Of a stretch of DNA of 64,000 nucleotides, positions 40,950-49,076 are shown piece after piece. Position numbers and translations under genes: made by a program. The stretch is from Geothrix sp. GTDB lineage: Bacteria > Acidobacteriota > Holophagae > Holophagales > Holophagaceae. The notes under the pieces were generated by a model. It was not told where the DNA came from, ran no database searches, and was given only the letters and a program-made list of their open reading frames with translations. The stretch spans positions 865,905-929,904 of the forward strand of contig NZ_JAHRYQ010000002.1 in the NCBI RefSeq assembly GCF_020622065.1. Direction: 5' to 3'. Each line of letters opens with the position of its first letter. Position 1 is the stretch's first letter.

Positions 40950-40979
40950 GAGAACGGCCCGCGCTGCGGGCCGTTTCTC
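40950..40979. terminator. Bidirectional terminator between tlpA-like gene and dsbD
   Basis: Arms gaacggcccgc (40952-40962) and gcgggccgttt (40966-40976) around a 3-base loop, with outer pairs gag/ctc; T-rich continuation ttttcc on the + strand. The dsbD stop codon lies at 40978-40980, inside the hairpin region. A smaller stem, gaagccgc-tcg-cggcttc, precedes it at about 40928-40944. Confidence 0.7.
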
Positions 40980-42717
40980 ATTTTCCCTCGAGCCAGGCCT
41001 GGATGGTCCCGGGCTTCTGGAAGCCCAGGATGCGGCGCAGTTCCTTGCCCTCGGCATCCAGCAGGAGCACCGTCGGGTAGCTGCGGATCTGCAGCTTCGC
41101 CGCCAGGTCCTTCCGCTTGGCGTCGGTGTCGATGCGGATGGGGATGGCGTGTTGCGCGATCCAGGCCTTCAGGGCCGGATCCGGCCAGGTCTTCTCGTCC
41201 AACTCCTTGCACTGGGCGCACCAGTCCGCGTAGATGTCCACCAGCACCACCTTCTGCTCGGCCTTGGCCCTGGCCAGCGCGCCTTCAAGATCCTGCTCCA
41301 GCCAGCCGGCATGCTCCTCTTTCGCCACCACCGCACTGCCCTTGGGCAGCAGGTCCACCCCCAGGAAGGTCTCCACGGTCCGCACGCCCAGCAGCAGGGC
41401 CAGGGCCAGCAGCAGCAGCGCGAAGCCCTTCCGCAGCTGTCCCACCAGGCCCGCGGCCGCCTCAAAGGCGCCGAAGACCGCCGCACCCGCCAGCATCACC
41501 ACGGTCCACAGGGCGAAGTTCAGCCAGCCCGGAACCACGAGCCGCACATTCCAGGCCGCGAAGCCCAGCACCACGAGCCCCATGCCCTGCTTGAAGCGCG
41601 TGAGCCACTCGCCGCTCTTGGGAAGGCCCGCCGAGAAGGTGCCCACGGCCAGGAACAGCACACCCATGCCCAGGGCGAAGACGAAGAGCTGCAGGCCGCC
41701 CAGCCACACGACCCCCTGCTGGGCGATCCCCACCAGCACGGCGCCGATGACCGGCCCCACGCAGGGCGCCGACAGCGGTCCCAGCACCAGGCCCATGAGG
41801 AAGGCCCCGCCGAAGCCCTTGCGGGAACCGTCACCCTGGAGCTTCATGGCCAGGCTCGGCGGCAGGGCGATCTCGAAGGCGCCGAAGAGCGAAAGCGCGA
41901 AGGCCGCGAACAGCAGCGATACCGGCACCAGGAAGGCCGGCTTCTGGGCGAAGGCGCCGAAGGCTGCCCCACTCTTGGCGGCCAGTACGCCCAGCGTGGT
42001 GTAGGTCACCGCCATGCCCAGCACCAGCACCGCCGACAATGCGAAGCCCCGGGCCTTGCCGCCGCCCTTCGCCCCCACGATGGCCATGGTGATGGGAATC
42101 ATCGGATACACGCAGGGCGTCAGGGAGGCGCCCATGCCGGCCAGGAAGACCAGGAGCAGAGACCAGACCAGACCCGAGTGCTCCTGCCCGGTCGCAGGCG
42201 CCGGCGCCACCACCGGATCGGCGGCGACCGCCTTCGGTGCTTCCTCAGCCTTTTCTTCGACCGGAGGAGCCACCGGCTTCTCCGGTGAAACGACCGCAGG
42301 GGCGCCAGCAGGAATCTCGGACGCTTTCACCTCGAGCGTTCGCGTGGTGGGCGGGAAGCAGACCCCGCCCTCGCCCTCGGTGCAGGGCTGGTAGGTCACG
42401 GCCAGCGTCACGGTGCCGCGGAGGCCTTCGCCGCGCACAGGAATCCGCACCGTGCCATGCCAGATGCCGTCGCCGATCTCATCTTTCGCCTGGGTCGGCG
42501 GCACGGGGCCCGCCTGGAGGGTGCCGGGGCCTCCCTTCTTCACCACTTCCATGAAGGCCGCTTTCAGGTGCGCACCGGGCGGCACCGTCAGCACCACCGC
42601 GCCCTTCTGGAAGGTGAGGTCCACCTGCCTCACCGGATCGAAGGCCGGGTCCGCCCTCTGGGCCCAGGCCGTCAAGGCCAGCAGCAGGCTCATCAGCAGC
42701 GTCTTCAGGCTCCGCAT
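40978..42717 (-). CDS. dsbD: Thiol:disulfide interchange protein DsbD
   Basis: A 579-residue protein in three parts. Signal peptide and periplasmic N-domain with cysteines 112 and 120 in YQPCTEGEGGVCFPP; eight-helix core with conserved LTPCVYPMIP and APCVGP; C-terminal thioredoxin-like domain with WCAQC. It carries electrons from cytoplasmic thioredoxin to periplasmic thiol proteins, probably including the neighbouring TlpA-like gene product. GGGAGG precedes ATG 42717. Confidence 0.93.
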   Translation of the reverse strand: MRSLKTLLMSLLLALTAWAQRADPAFDPVRQVDLTFQKGAVVLTVPPGAHLKAAFMEVVKKGGPGTLQAGPVPPTQAKDEIGDGIWHGTVRIPVRGEGLRGTVTLAVTYQPCTEGEGGVCFPPTTRTLEVKASEIPAGAPAVVSPEKPVAPPVEEKAEEAPKAVAADPVVAPAPATGQEHSGLVWSLLLVFLAGMGASLTPCVYPMIPITMAIVGAKGGGKARGFALSAVLVLGMAVTYTTLGVLAAKSGAAFGAFAQKPAFLVPVSLLFAAFALSLFGAFEIALPPSLAMKLQGDGSRKGFGGAFLMGLVLGPLSAPCVGPVIGAVLVGIAQQGVVWLGGLQLFVFALGMGVLFLAVGTFSAGLPKSGEWLTRFKQGMGLVVLGFAAWNVRLVVPGWLNFALWTVVMLAGAAVFGAFEAAAGLVGQLRKGFALLLLALALLLGVRTVETFLGVDLLPKGSAVVAKEEHAGWLEQDLEGALARAKAEQKVVLVDIYADWCAQCKELDEKTWPDPALKAWIAQHAIPIRIDTDAKRKDLAAKLQIRSYPTVLLLDAEGKELRRILGFQKPGTIQAWLEGK

Positions 42718-42821
42718 GGATCCTCCCGGAAGGCCCATCTTAAGCCATCGACATGCGCGCCACGGCCGGATTCAGCACCGGCCACCGGCCACCCCGGTGG
42801 AACCTGGAGTCTCAGAAGACG

Positions 42822-43298
42822 CTAAGAGAGCCCGCCGGCGGCGCGCTGGACGAAGTTCGGCAGACCCATCTGCTCGATGAGGTCCAGCTGCGTCTCCAGC
42901 CAGTCCACATGCTCCTCTTCGCTGGCGAGGATCTCGCGGGCGAGGTCCCGGCTCACATAGTCCCGGATGCCCTCGGCGTAGGCGATGGTCTCCCGCAGGT
43001 CCTTCATGGCGTCCATCTCCAGCGCCAGATCGCCCGTCAGCACTTCCTTGGGGTTCTGCCCGATGCGGAGCTTGTGGAGGTCCTGCATGTTCGGCAGGCC
43101 TTCCAGGAAGAGGATCCGCTCCAGGAGCCGATCCGCATGCTTCATCTCGTCGATGGATTCCTTGTACTCGTGCTCGCCCAGCTCCTTCAGGCCCCAGTTG
43201 CGACACATGCGCGCATGCAGGAAGTACTGGTTGATGGCCGTGAGTTCGTTGCGGAGGAGCCGGTTCAAGTGCTGGATGAGGGTTGCATCGCCTTGCAT
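42822..43298 (-). CDS. bfr: Bacterioferritin
   Basis: A 158-residue four-helix iron-storage subunit. Ferroxidase ligands appear in the pattern [28 protein letters not shown] and [13 protein letters not shown]; Met52 in DEMKHAD is the haem ligand of true bacterioferritins. Stores iron as a 24-mer. 61 bases downstream of the Bfd-type ferredoxin gene, the usual release partner. Confidence 0.93.
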   Translation of the reverse strand: MQGDATLIQHLNRLLRNELTAINQYFLHARMCRNWGLKELGEHEYKESIDEMKHADRLLERILFLEGLPNMQDLHKLRIGQNPKEVLTGDLALEMDAMKDLRETIAYAEGIRDYVSRDLAREILASEEEHVDWLETQLDLIEQMGLPNFVQRAAGGLS

Positions 43299-43359
43299 GG
43301 AGCCTCCCCGGGAAAGGGGCTCACGATAGCGACTTTTGCCGATTCTTCACAATGACTTT

Positions 43360-43632
43360 TCAACTCGCCTTGGCGACTTCGGTGGCTTCGCCCCAGGCCG
43401 GCCGGCAGCGGCCACGGCAGCCCCAGGGCGTGGCCAGGGGATCGTGCCCCACGCGCACGGGCTCTCCCGCCCGAATGGCCAGGACGGCCTCCGCCATGAA
43501 CCCCAGGCAGCGCCGGCAGTCGGGTCGCGCCTCCAGTGCCTCGAAGACCTCGTCGACCGATTCCGCGCCGCGCTCCCGCACGGCCCACTGGACCTGGTCA
43601 TCGGTGATGGCGTTGCAGACGCAAAGGAACAT
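43360..43632 (-). CDS. bfd: Bacterioferritin-associated ferredoxin (BFD-like)
   Basis: A 90-residue [2Fe-2S] protein; ligands CVC at residues 4-6 and CRRC at about 39-42, in the BFD helical fold. It reduces and releases iron from bacterioferritin. Longer at the C-terminus than E. coli Bfd by about 25 residues, with two extra cysteines (GCRGRC). Upstream gene of a bfd-bfr operon. Confidence 0.85.
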   Translation of the reverse strand: MFLCVCNAITDDQVQWAVRERGAESVDEVFEALEARPDCRRCLGFMAEAVLAIRAGEPVRVGHDPLATPWGCRGRCRPAWGEATEVAKAS

Positions 43633-43781
43633 GCCCGAACCTCAGAGATCCAGTTTAGAATAGTGCGATAGAGTCTCAATATTAAAAATCGTGATTTCCA
43701 GCACAACCGGTAGCCTGGAGCCATGAGCAGAACGCCGAAGCGAGGCACCATCCTGTCGGAACCGGAGCCCGGAGGCCCGGC
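43633..43781. promoter_or_regulatory. Divergent region, bfd operon / HD hydrolase
   Basis: A 149-base gap with an AT-rich core at 43664-43702 (for example atattaaaaatcgtgattt), the likely bfd-bfr promoter. No clear Fur-box match was found. GGAGG (43771-43775) serves the GTG start at 43782. Confidence 0.35.
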
Positions 43782-44444
43782 GTGACGCAGCCCTTCCCCT
43801 GGTCCGACCCGCTGCTGGCGCGCCTGCGCGCCCACCTGGCCGGCGAACCCTTCCCCCGGGACGCGGCCCACGACCTGGGTCACATCCTGCGGGTGGCCCG
43901 CCTGGCCCAGGCCCTGGCCGAGGCCGAGCATGCGGAGGTCGACATCTGCGTCGCCGCCGCCCTCCTCCACGACCTGGTCTACCGCCCCAAAAACCACCCG
44001 GAATCCCCCCGCACGGCCCAGCTGGCCGCGGAGCTCGTACCCCAGTGGTGCCGGGAGACACCCGGCCTGGAGGCGAAGGCCGAGGCCATCGCCGCGGCGG
44101 TGGCCAGCCACAGCTGGAGTGGGGGTCTGGTTCCCACCAGCCTGGAGGCCGCCGTGGTGCAGGATGCGGACCGTCTGGAGGCCCTGGGCGCCATCGGCAT
44201 CGCCCGGGTCTTCGCCACGGGCGCCAGCTTCGGAGCCGGGCTCTGGCATTCCGAGGATCCCTGGGCCGCGAGCCGTGAACTCGACGACAAGCGCTGGAGC
44301 CTCGACCATTTCGAGCGAAAGCTCCTCAAGCTCGCCGCTGGCATGAAGACCGCGGCGGGGCGGCGGCTCGCCGAGGGCCGCCAGCGGACCCTGCTCGCCT
44401 ACCTCGAGGCCCTCCGGGCCGAGCTTGCCGGCGACCACGGATAG
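43782..44444 (+). CDS. HD-domain phosphohydrolase
   Basis: A 220-residue cytosolic protein of the HD superfamily. Metal ligands: AHDLGHILRV (His), LLHDLVY (His-Asp) and VVQDADRLEALG (Asp). The RPKN and helical C-terminal half fit predicted HD phosphohydrolases acting on nucleotides. Substrate unknown. Begins at GTG 43782 with GGAGG 6 bases upstream. Confidence 0.8.
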   Translation: MTQPFPWSDPLLARLRAHLAGEPFPRDAAHDLGHILRVARLAQALAEAEHAEVDICVAAALLHDLVYRPKNHPESPRTAQLAAELVPQWCRETPGLEAKAEAIAAAVASHSWSGGLVPTSLEAAVVQDADRLEALGAIGIARVFATGASFGAGLWHSEDPWAASRELDDKRWSLDHFERKLLKLAAGMKTAAGRRLAEGRQRTLLAYLEALRAELAGDHG

Positions 44445-44456
44445 CTATACTTCCCC

Positions 44457-44807
44457 ATGGCCTTCACCCTTTCCCTCCGGCGTCCCTTCGTGGCCGACCA
44501 CTTCCACGACCTTCCCGGCTTCCAGGAGGATCGCCACGGCCACAACTGGGAGGTGGAGGCGGCCGTGGAGCTGGCCTCGGAGGCCGATGAACCCGCGTTC
44601 GCGAAGGCGCTGGAGGCCTGGACCGAGGGCGTGGACTACCGCCTGCTGAACGGACTGGAGGCCCTGTCGAAGCGGAACCCCACGGCCGAGGCCCTCGCCG
44701 AGATGGCCTTCCGCCACCTGCAGGCGGCCGCCCTGCGGCCCCGCTGGGTGAGGATCCGCGAAAAGGCCAACTACTGGGCCCTCTGCCGGGGGGACGGGGC
44801 CTCATGA
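44457..44807 (+). CDS. PTPS-III-like 6-pyruvoyl-tetrahydropterin synthase homologue
   Basis: A 116-residue T-fold enzyme. Zinc histidines appear as His15 (VADHFH), His27 and His29 (RHGHNW). The catalytic Cys of QueD/PTPS is absent; instead Glu24 forms E-x-x-H-G-H, the signature of the PTPS-III subfamily, which replaces dihydroneopterin aldolase (FolB) by making 6-hydroxymethyl-dihydropterin for folate. Stop overlaps the next gene by 4 bases. Confidence 0.75.
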   Translation: MAFTLSLRRPFVADHFHDLPGFQEDRHGHNWEVEAAVELASEADEPAFAKALEAWTEGVDYRLLNGLEALSKRNPTAEALAEMAFRHLQAAALRPRWVRIREKANYWALCRGDGAS

Positions 44808-46339
44808 ACCGCCCCCGCACCGCCATCCTGGTCCGGGGCCTGATCCCAGGCCTGGCCCTGGTCGCGGTCCTGGTCTCCTGTGGACGGCAGGCGGTCCAGG
44901 CGCCACCGGTCCTGGCTTCCAGCGTGACGGTGGCCGCTCCGGCGGTTCCCTGGACCTGGTATCCCCTGGGCGGGCTGGCTGTGGTGGAAGGCGAGGTGAC
45001 CGAACCCACGCAGCTGGTGCTGGAGGGGCGTTCCATTCGCGAAACGCGCTACGCCGAAACCGGGCCCGTGCGCTGGGAGTTCTTCCGCCCGCCCCCGGAC
45101 GAGACGGCCGTGCTGCGCACCGCGGAGGGCCGGGAGCTGGCCCGCTTCGAGTTCTCGCTGACGCCCGCCCGGACCCCGGCCCCCGTGGCGCAACCGGCAC
45201 GGCCCCGGCCCCTGCGCCTGGCGAAACAGGCGCCACCCGCGCCCCCAGCCCGCGAGGCGGCCTCCCCCCAGAGTGTGGCCCGCCTGGAGCCCACCCCGGT
45301 GCCTCCGCTGACCGGACGGAAGGCCGGGGGGCTGCCCCACGCCCAGCCCTCGGAACCGACCCGACCGGAACCAGCGGCACCCGAATCCGCCCGCACCTGG
45401 ACCCTGGTTCATCCTGGAGGCACCCCCACGCCGCCCCTGACCGGGCGCAGGCCGGTGACACTTCCCCTTTCGCCCGATCTGGAGCCCGCTCCCAAGGCCG
45501 CCTCCCGCACCGCGGTCCCCCGACTGGCCCTCCCTATCTCGCCCGGGACCAACACACCCGGGATCAACCTGGCGCCCTGGCCCGGCATGGGCGAGGCCCT
45601 CAACCTCACCCGCGGCCCCGGCGGACAGCGGCGACTGCTCCTCAGCTTCGACGGCGGATCCTCGTCCGAAGTCGCGGCCGAGATCCTGGATGCCCTGAAG
45701 GCCCGCGGTGTGCGGACCACCCTCTTCCTCACCGGCGCCTTCATCCAACGGTACCCGGCCCTGGTGAAGCGCATGGCTGCGGAAGGCCACGAGCTGGGCA
45801 ACCACACCATGCACCACCCGCATTTCGCGCCGGGGATGAAGCGCGATCCCCAGTGGACCCGGGAGCGGGTGCAGAAGGAGCTGCTGGAGGCCGATGCCGC
45901 CCTGGTGCGCCTCCTGGGCCGCCCCATGGATCCCTTCTGGCGCGCACCCTATGGCGAACACACGGCGGAAATCCGCCGCTGGGCCGAGGAGCTCGGCTAT
46001 CGCCATGTGGGCTGGAGCGAGGGGGCCGACACGCTGGACTGGGCCACTCCGAAGGAACGCCGCCTCTACCGCAGCGGCGACGCCATCCTCCAGCGCCTCC
46101 AGCAGCGCCTGAACCGGGATGGCGACGGCCTCATCGTGCTCATGCACCTGGGCTCGGGGCGCGCCGAGGCGGATCGCCCCTCCGCGGGCCTCGGCGCCTT
46201 CATGGACCGGGCCCGGAACGAGGGCTGGACCTTCGTCCCCGTGAGCGCCTACCTCCGGGACCTGGGCAAGCCCACCTGGAATCCGCAGCAGCGTCTCTCC
46301 TTGCTCCAGGCCCCGGGATCCGCCGTCCCCGCGCGCTAG
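44804..46339 (+). CDS. Lipoprotein polysaccharide deacetylase
   Basis: A 511-residue protein. Lipobox VAVLVSC (Cys about residue 26); then a Pro/Ala/Arg-rich low-complexity linker (120-255); then a NodB domain: LLLSFDGGSSSEVA (only one Asp where DDG is usual), GNHTMHHPHF with the metal histidines, FWRAPYGEHTAEI. Likely a periplasmic or outer-membrane anchored deacetylase of peptidoglycan or another polysaccharide. The altered first motif could change metal use. Confidence 0.78.
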   Translation: MNRPRTAILVRGLIPGLALVAVLVSCGRQAVQAPPVLASSVTVAAPAVPWTWYPLGGLAVVEGEVTEPTQLVLEGRSIRETRYAETGPVRWEFFRPPPDETAVLRTAEGRELARFEFSLTPARTPAPVAQPARPRPLRLAKQAPPAPPAREAASPQSVARLEPTPVPPLTGRKAGGLPHAQPSEPTRPEPAAPESARTWTLVHPGGTPTPPLTGRRPVTLPLSPDLEPAPKAASRTAVPRLALPISPGTNTPGINLAPWPGMGEALNLTRGPGGQRRLLLSFDGGSSSEVAAEILDALKARGVRTTLFLTGAFIQRYPALVKRMAAEGHELGNHTMHHPHFAPGMKRDPQWTRERVQKELLEADAALVRLLGRPMDPFWRAPYGEHTAEIRRWAEELGYRHVGWSEGADTLDWATPKERRLYRSGDAILQRLQQRLNRDGDGLIVLMHLGSGRAEADRPSAGLGAFMDRARNEGWTFVPVSAYLRDLGKPTWNPQQRLSLLQAPGSAVPAR

Positions 46340-46387
46340 CGCCCGTGCCGCTGGGCTACACTGATGCCAGGACACCGTGGAGGCGCG

Positions 46388-48946
46388 TTGCAGGGGATCG
46401 GCCGTTGGATGCTGAGGGCGGTGCTGGGTTTCGTGGCCCTGGTACTCCTGCTCTCTCTGGTGAGCTTCAATCCGCTGGATCCGCATCCCTTCACCCAGGG
46501 TCCGGCGGTGGCCGCCGTGCAGAACCTCTGCGGCATCGTGGGCGCGACCCTGGCCGGGCTGCTGCAGACCCTGATGGGCGTGGGCGCCTGGATCGTGCCG
46601 CCCTACCTCCTTTGGGAGGCGTGGCCCCGGGAGGGCCGCCACTGGCCTGGACGCCTGGCCTGGCTGGGCCTGGCCCTCGCCTTCTGGACCGCCCTCGGCG
46701 CCTTCGCCCCCCGCCTCTGGACGGGCCTGGCGGATGGCGGCACCGTGCAGCTCCGCTGGGGCGGCTGGCTCGGCAGCGCCCTCTGGCCCGCCCAGCGCCG
46801 CCTGCTGGGTCCCGTGGGCCTGCCCCTGCTCCTGGCCCTCGTGGGCCTCGTCTGCGCCCTGGTGCTGGCCCCCTCCCTCACCCGCGCCCTGGGCCTCCTG
46901 CTCCACCGCTGGCTCGGCGAGAAGGCCTGGCCCTGGATGAAACCCATGCCCGCCAAGGGCTTCCAGGGCTTCCTCACCATGGTCAAGCGCCCATTCCTCC
47001 GCGGGCGGAATCCAGAGCAGCCTGAGCTCGATGCCGCCGATGGCGCCGCCCTCAAGGCCCTGGCCATGCGCCAGCAGGCGCTGGAGGCGCAGCGCGAGTC
47101 GCTGCTCAAGGCCGAACTGGAGACCGCCGAAGCCCGGAAGAAGCAGCCCCAGATCCGCGCCGAGGACCTGCTGCCCCCCATCCACTCCCTGCACCTGGAT
47201 GCCGCGCAGGCCGTCATCGACGCGCAGCCGCTTCCGGCCGCGGGCCCCATTTCCGCCGATCCCACGGCCCCCTTCCGCGCCAAGCTGCTGGTGGACGCCC
47301 CCACTCAGCCGCCGCCGAAACCCACCGTGGCCAAGGCCCAGGTGGCGAAGGACCGCTTCGGCCGCGAGAGCGTGCAGCCGCCCCTCCCCCTCACCGAACC
47401 CACCCCCGCCAAGCCTCTGCCGCCGCTTCCCGCCCCGGTTCCCGCGGAGCGGTTGAAACCCTCCGTCGCCGAGCGCGAGACCCTGCCGCCCCGCCGCCTC
47501 TTCGATCCGCCGGGCCAGCACGCCAAGGCCGACTTGGCCATGCTGGAGTCCATCAAGGAGCGCATTGGACAGAAGCTGTCCGAATTCAAGATCAAGGGTG
47601 CGGTCACCGGCATGCAGCCCGGACCCGTGGTCACGGTCTTCGAATTCCAGCCGGACGCCGGCATCCCGCTGTCGCGCATCCTGGGCATGGAGGAGGATCT
47701 CGCCCTGGCCCTCCAGGCCGAGGCCGTGCGCATGGACCGCATTCCCGGCAAGAACCTGGTGGGCATCGAAGTGCCTAACCCCAAGCGGGAGATCATCACC
47801 TTCCGCGAAGTGATCGACAGCCCCGCCTTCCGGGATGCCGGCGGGCTGCTGCAGCTGGCCCTCGGCAAGGACATCGCCGGCCGCCCGGTCGTGGCCGACC
47901 TCAACAAGATGCCGCACCTGCTCATCGGCGGCAGCACCGGCAGCGGCAAGAGCGTGGGCGTGAACGCCATGATCTGCTCCTGCCTCGTGCGCGCCATGCC
48001 CGATGAGGTGAAGCTCATCCTGGTGGATCCCAAGATGGTGGAGCTGGGCGTCTACGAGGACATCCCCCATCTGTGGGCTCCGGTGGTCACCGACATGAAG
48101 GAGGCGGGCCGGGTCCTCAAGTGGGTGGTGGCCCAGATGGAGGACCGCTACCGCCGCCTGGCGCTGTTGAGCGTCCGCGACCTGAAGGGCTTCAACGCCA
48201 AGATCGCGGATGCCGGCGGCTCCATGGATCTCACGGACCGGACGCCGAATCCCCGCTGGCCCGATCGCCCCTCGGTGCTCGAACCCCTGCCCTATGTGCT
48301 GGTGGTCATCGACGAGCTGGCGGACCTCATGATGGTCGCCCGCAGCGAAGTCGAGGACAGCATCGCGCGCATCGCGCAGAAGGCCCGCGCCGTGGGCATC
48401 CACCTGATCCTGGCCACCCAGCGGCCCAGCGTGGATGTGGTCACGGGCGTCATCAAGGCCAACCTGCCCAGCCGCCTCAGCTACCGCGTGCGCACCAAGA
48501 TCGACAGCCGCACCATCCTGGATTCCGGCGGCGGCGAGCAGCTGCTGGGCGCGGGCGACGCGCTCTTCCTCCCCAACGGCGCCAGCCATCCGAAGCGCAT
48601 CCATGCCCCCTTCCTCAGCGAAGACGAGACGCTGCGCCTCGTGACCTGGCTGCGGGAACGGGGCCGCCCCGACTACAACCAGGCCCTCATCAGCGCCATG
48701 GAGGCCGAGGAGGAGGCGCTCATCGAGGATCCCGACGCCGCGGCCGTCGGCGGGGACGACATCTACCAGCGCGCCATCGCCGTGGTGACCCGCGAACGCA
48801 AGGCCAGCACCAGCCTGCTCCAGCGCAAGCTGAACCTTGGCTACGGGCGCGCCGCACGGATCATCGACCGCATGGAATCGGAAGGCATCGTCGGCCCGGA
48901 CCGCGGCGCGGGAAAGCCCCGCGAAGTCTTCGCTCCCGCCGAGTGA
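46388..48946 (+). CDS. ftsK: FtsK/SpoIIIE DNA translocase
   Basis: An 852-residue protein: four to five N-terminal transmembrane helices (1-190), a Pro/Ala-rich linker (220-370), then the RecA-like motor with Walker A GGSTGSGKSVGVN and Walker B LVVIDELADLMM, and a winged-helix gamma domain (DDIYQRAIAVVTRERKASTSLLQRKLNLGYGRAARIIDRME). Pumps DNA at the septum and activates XerCD. TTG at 46388 follows GGAGG with 4-base spacing; the ATG at 46364 has no such site. Confidence 0.92.
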   Translation: MQGIGRWMLRAVLGFVALVLLLSLVSFNPLDPHPFTQGPAVAAVQNLCGIVGATLAGLLQTLMGVGAWIVPPYLLWEAWPREGRHWPGRLAWLGLALAFWTALGAFAPRLWTGLADGGTVQLRWGGWLGSALWPAQRRLLGPVGLPLLLALVGLVCALVLAPSLTRALGLLLHRWLGEKAWPWMKPMPAKGFQGFLTMVKRPFLRGRNPEQPELDAADGAALKALAMRQQALEAQRESLLKAELETAEARKKQPQIRAEDLLPPIHSLHLDAAQAVIDAQPLPAAGPISADPTAPFRAKLLVDAPTQPPPKPTVAKAQVAKDRFGRESVQPPLPLTEPTPAKPLPPLPAPVPAERLKPSVAERETLPPRRLFDPPGQHAKADLAMLESIKERIGQKLSEFKIKGAVTGMQPGPVVTVFEFQPDAGIPLSRILGMEEDLALALQAEAVRMDRIPGKNLVGIEVPNPKREIITFREVIDSPAFRDAGGLLQLALGKDIAGRPVVADLNKMPHLLIGGSTGSGKSVGVNAMICSCLVRAMPDEVKLILVDPKMVELGVYEDIPHLWAPVVTDMKEAGRVLKWVVAQMEDRYRRLALLSVRDLKGFNAKIADAGGSMDLTDRTPNPRWPDRPSVLEPLPYVLVVIDELADLMMVARSEVEDSIARIAQKARAVGIHLILATQRPSVDVVTGVIKANLPSRLSYRVRTKIDSRTILDSGGGEQLLGAGDALFLPNGASHPKRIHAPFLSEDETLRLVTWLRERGRPDYNQALISAMEAEEEALIEDPDAAAVGGDDIYQRAIAVVTRERKASTSLLQRKLNLGYGRAARIIDRMESEGIVGPDRGAGKPREVFAPAE

Positions 48947-49076
48947 GGATCCGAAATAGACCCCCTTCAGGTGGCGTGATGTCGCCACTGGGGTGGCCGT
49001 AGACCGGGATCACATCTTTCTGGATTTATAGGCAAACAACCATAGACTCCAATCGTTCACGACCCATGGAGCACCT
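48947..49076. other. Gap after ftsK with weak hairpin
   Basis: A 130-base gap. A 6-bp stem gtggcg-tgatgt-cgccac (48971-48988) might weakly terminate ftsK transcription; no T-run follows. The stretch 49018-49050 (ttctggatttataggcaaacaac) is AT-rich and is a candidate promoter for the rhodanese gene at 49077. Confidence 0.3.

Noticed and set aside
44771-48988. A 1405-codon open frame antisense to ftsK and the deacetylase
   Set aside because: It mirrors well-supported genes, is low in complexity (Gly, Ala, His, Gln) and has no ribosome binding site or domain.
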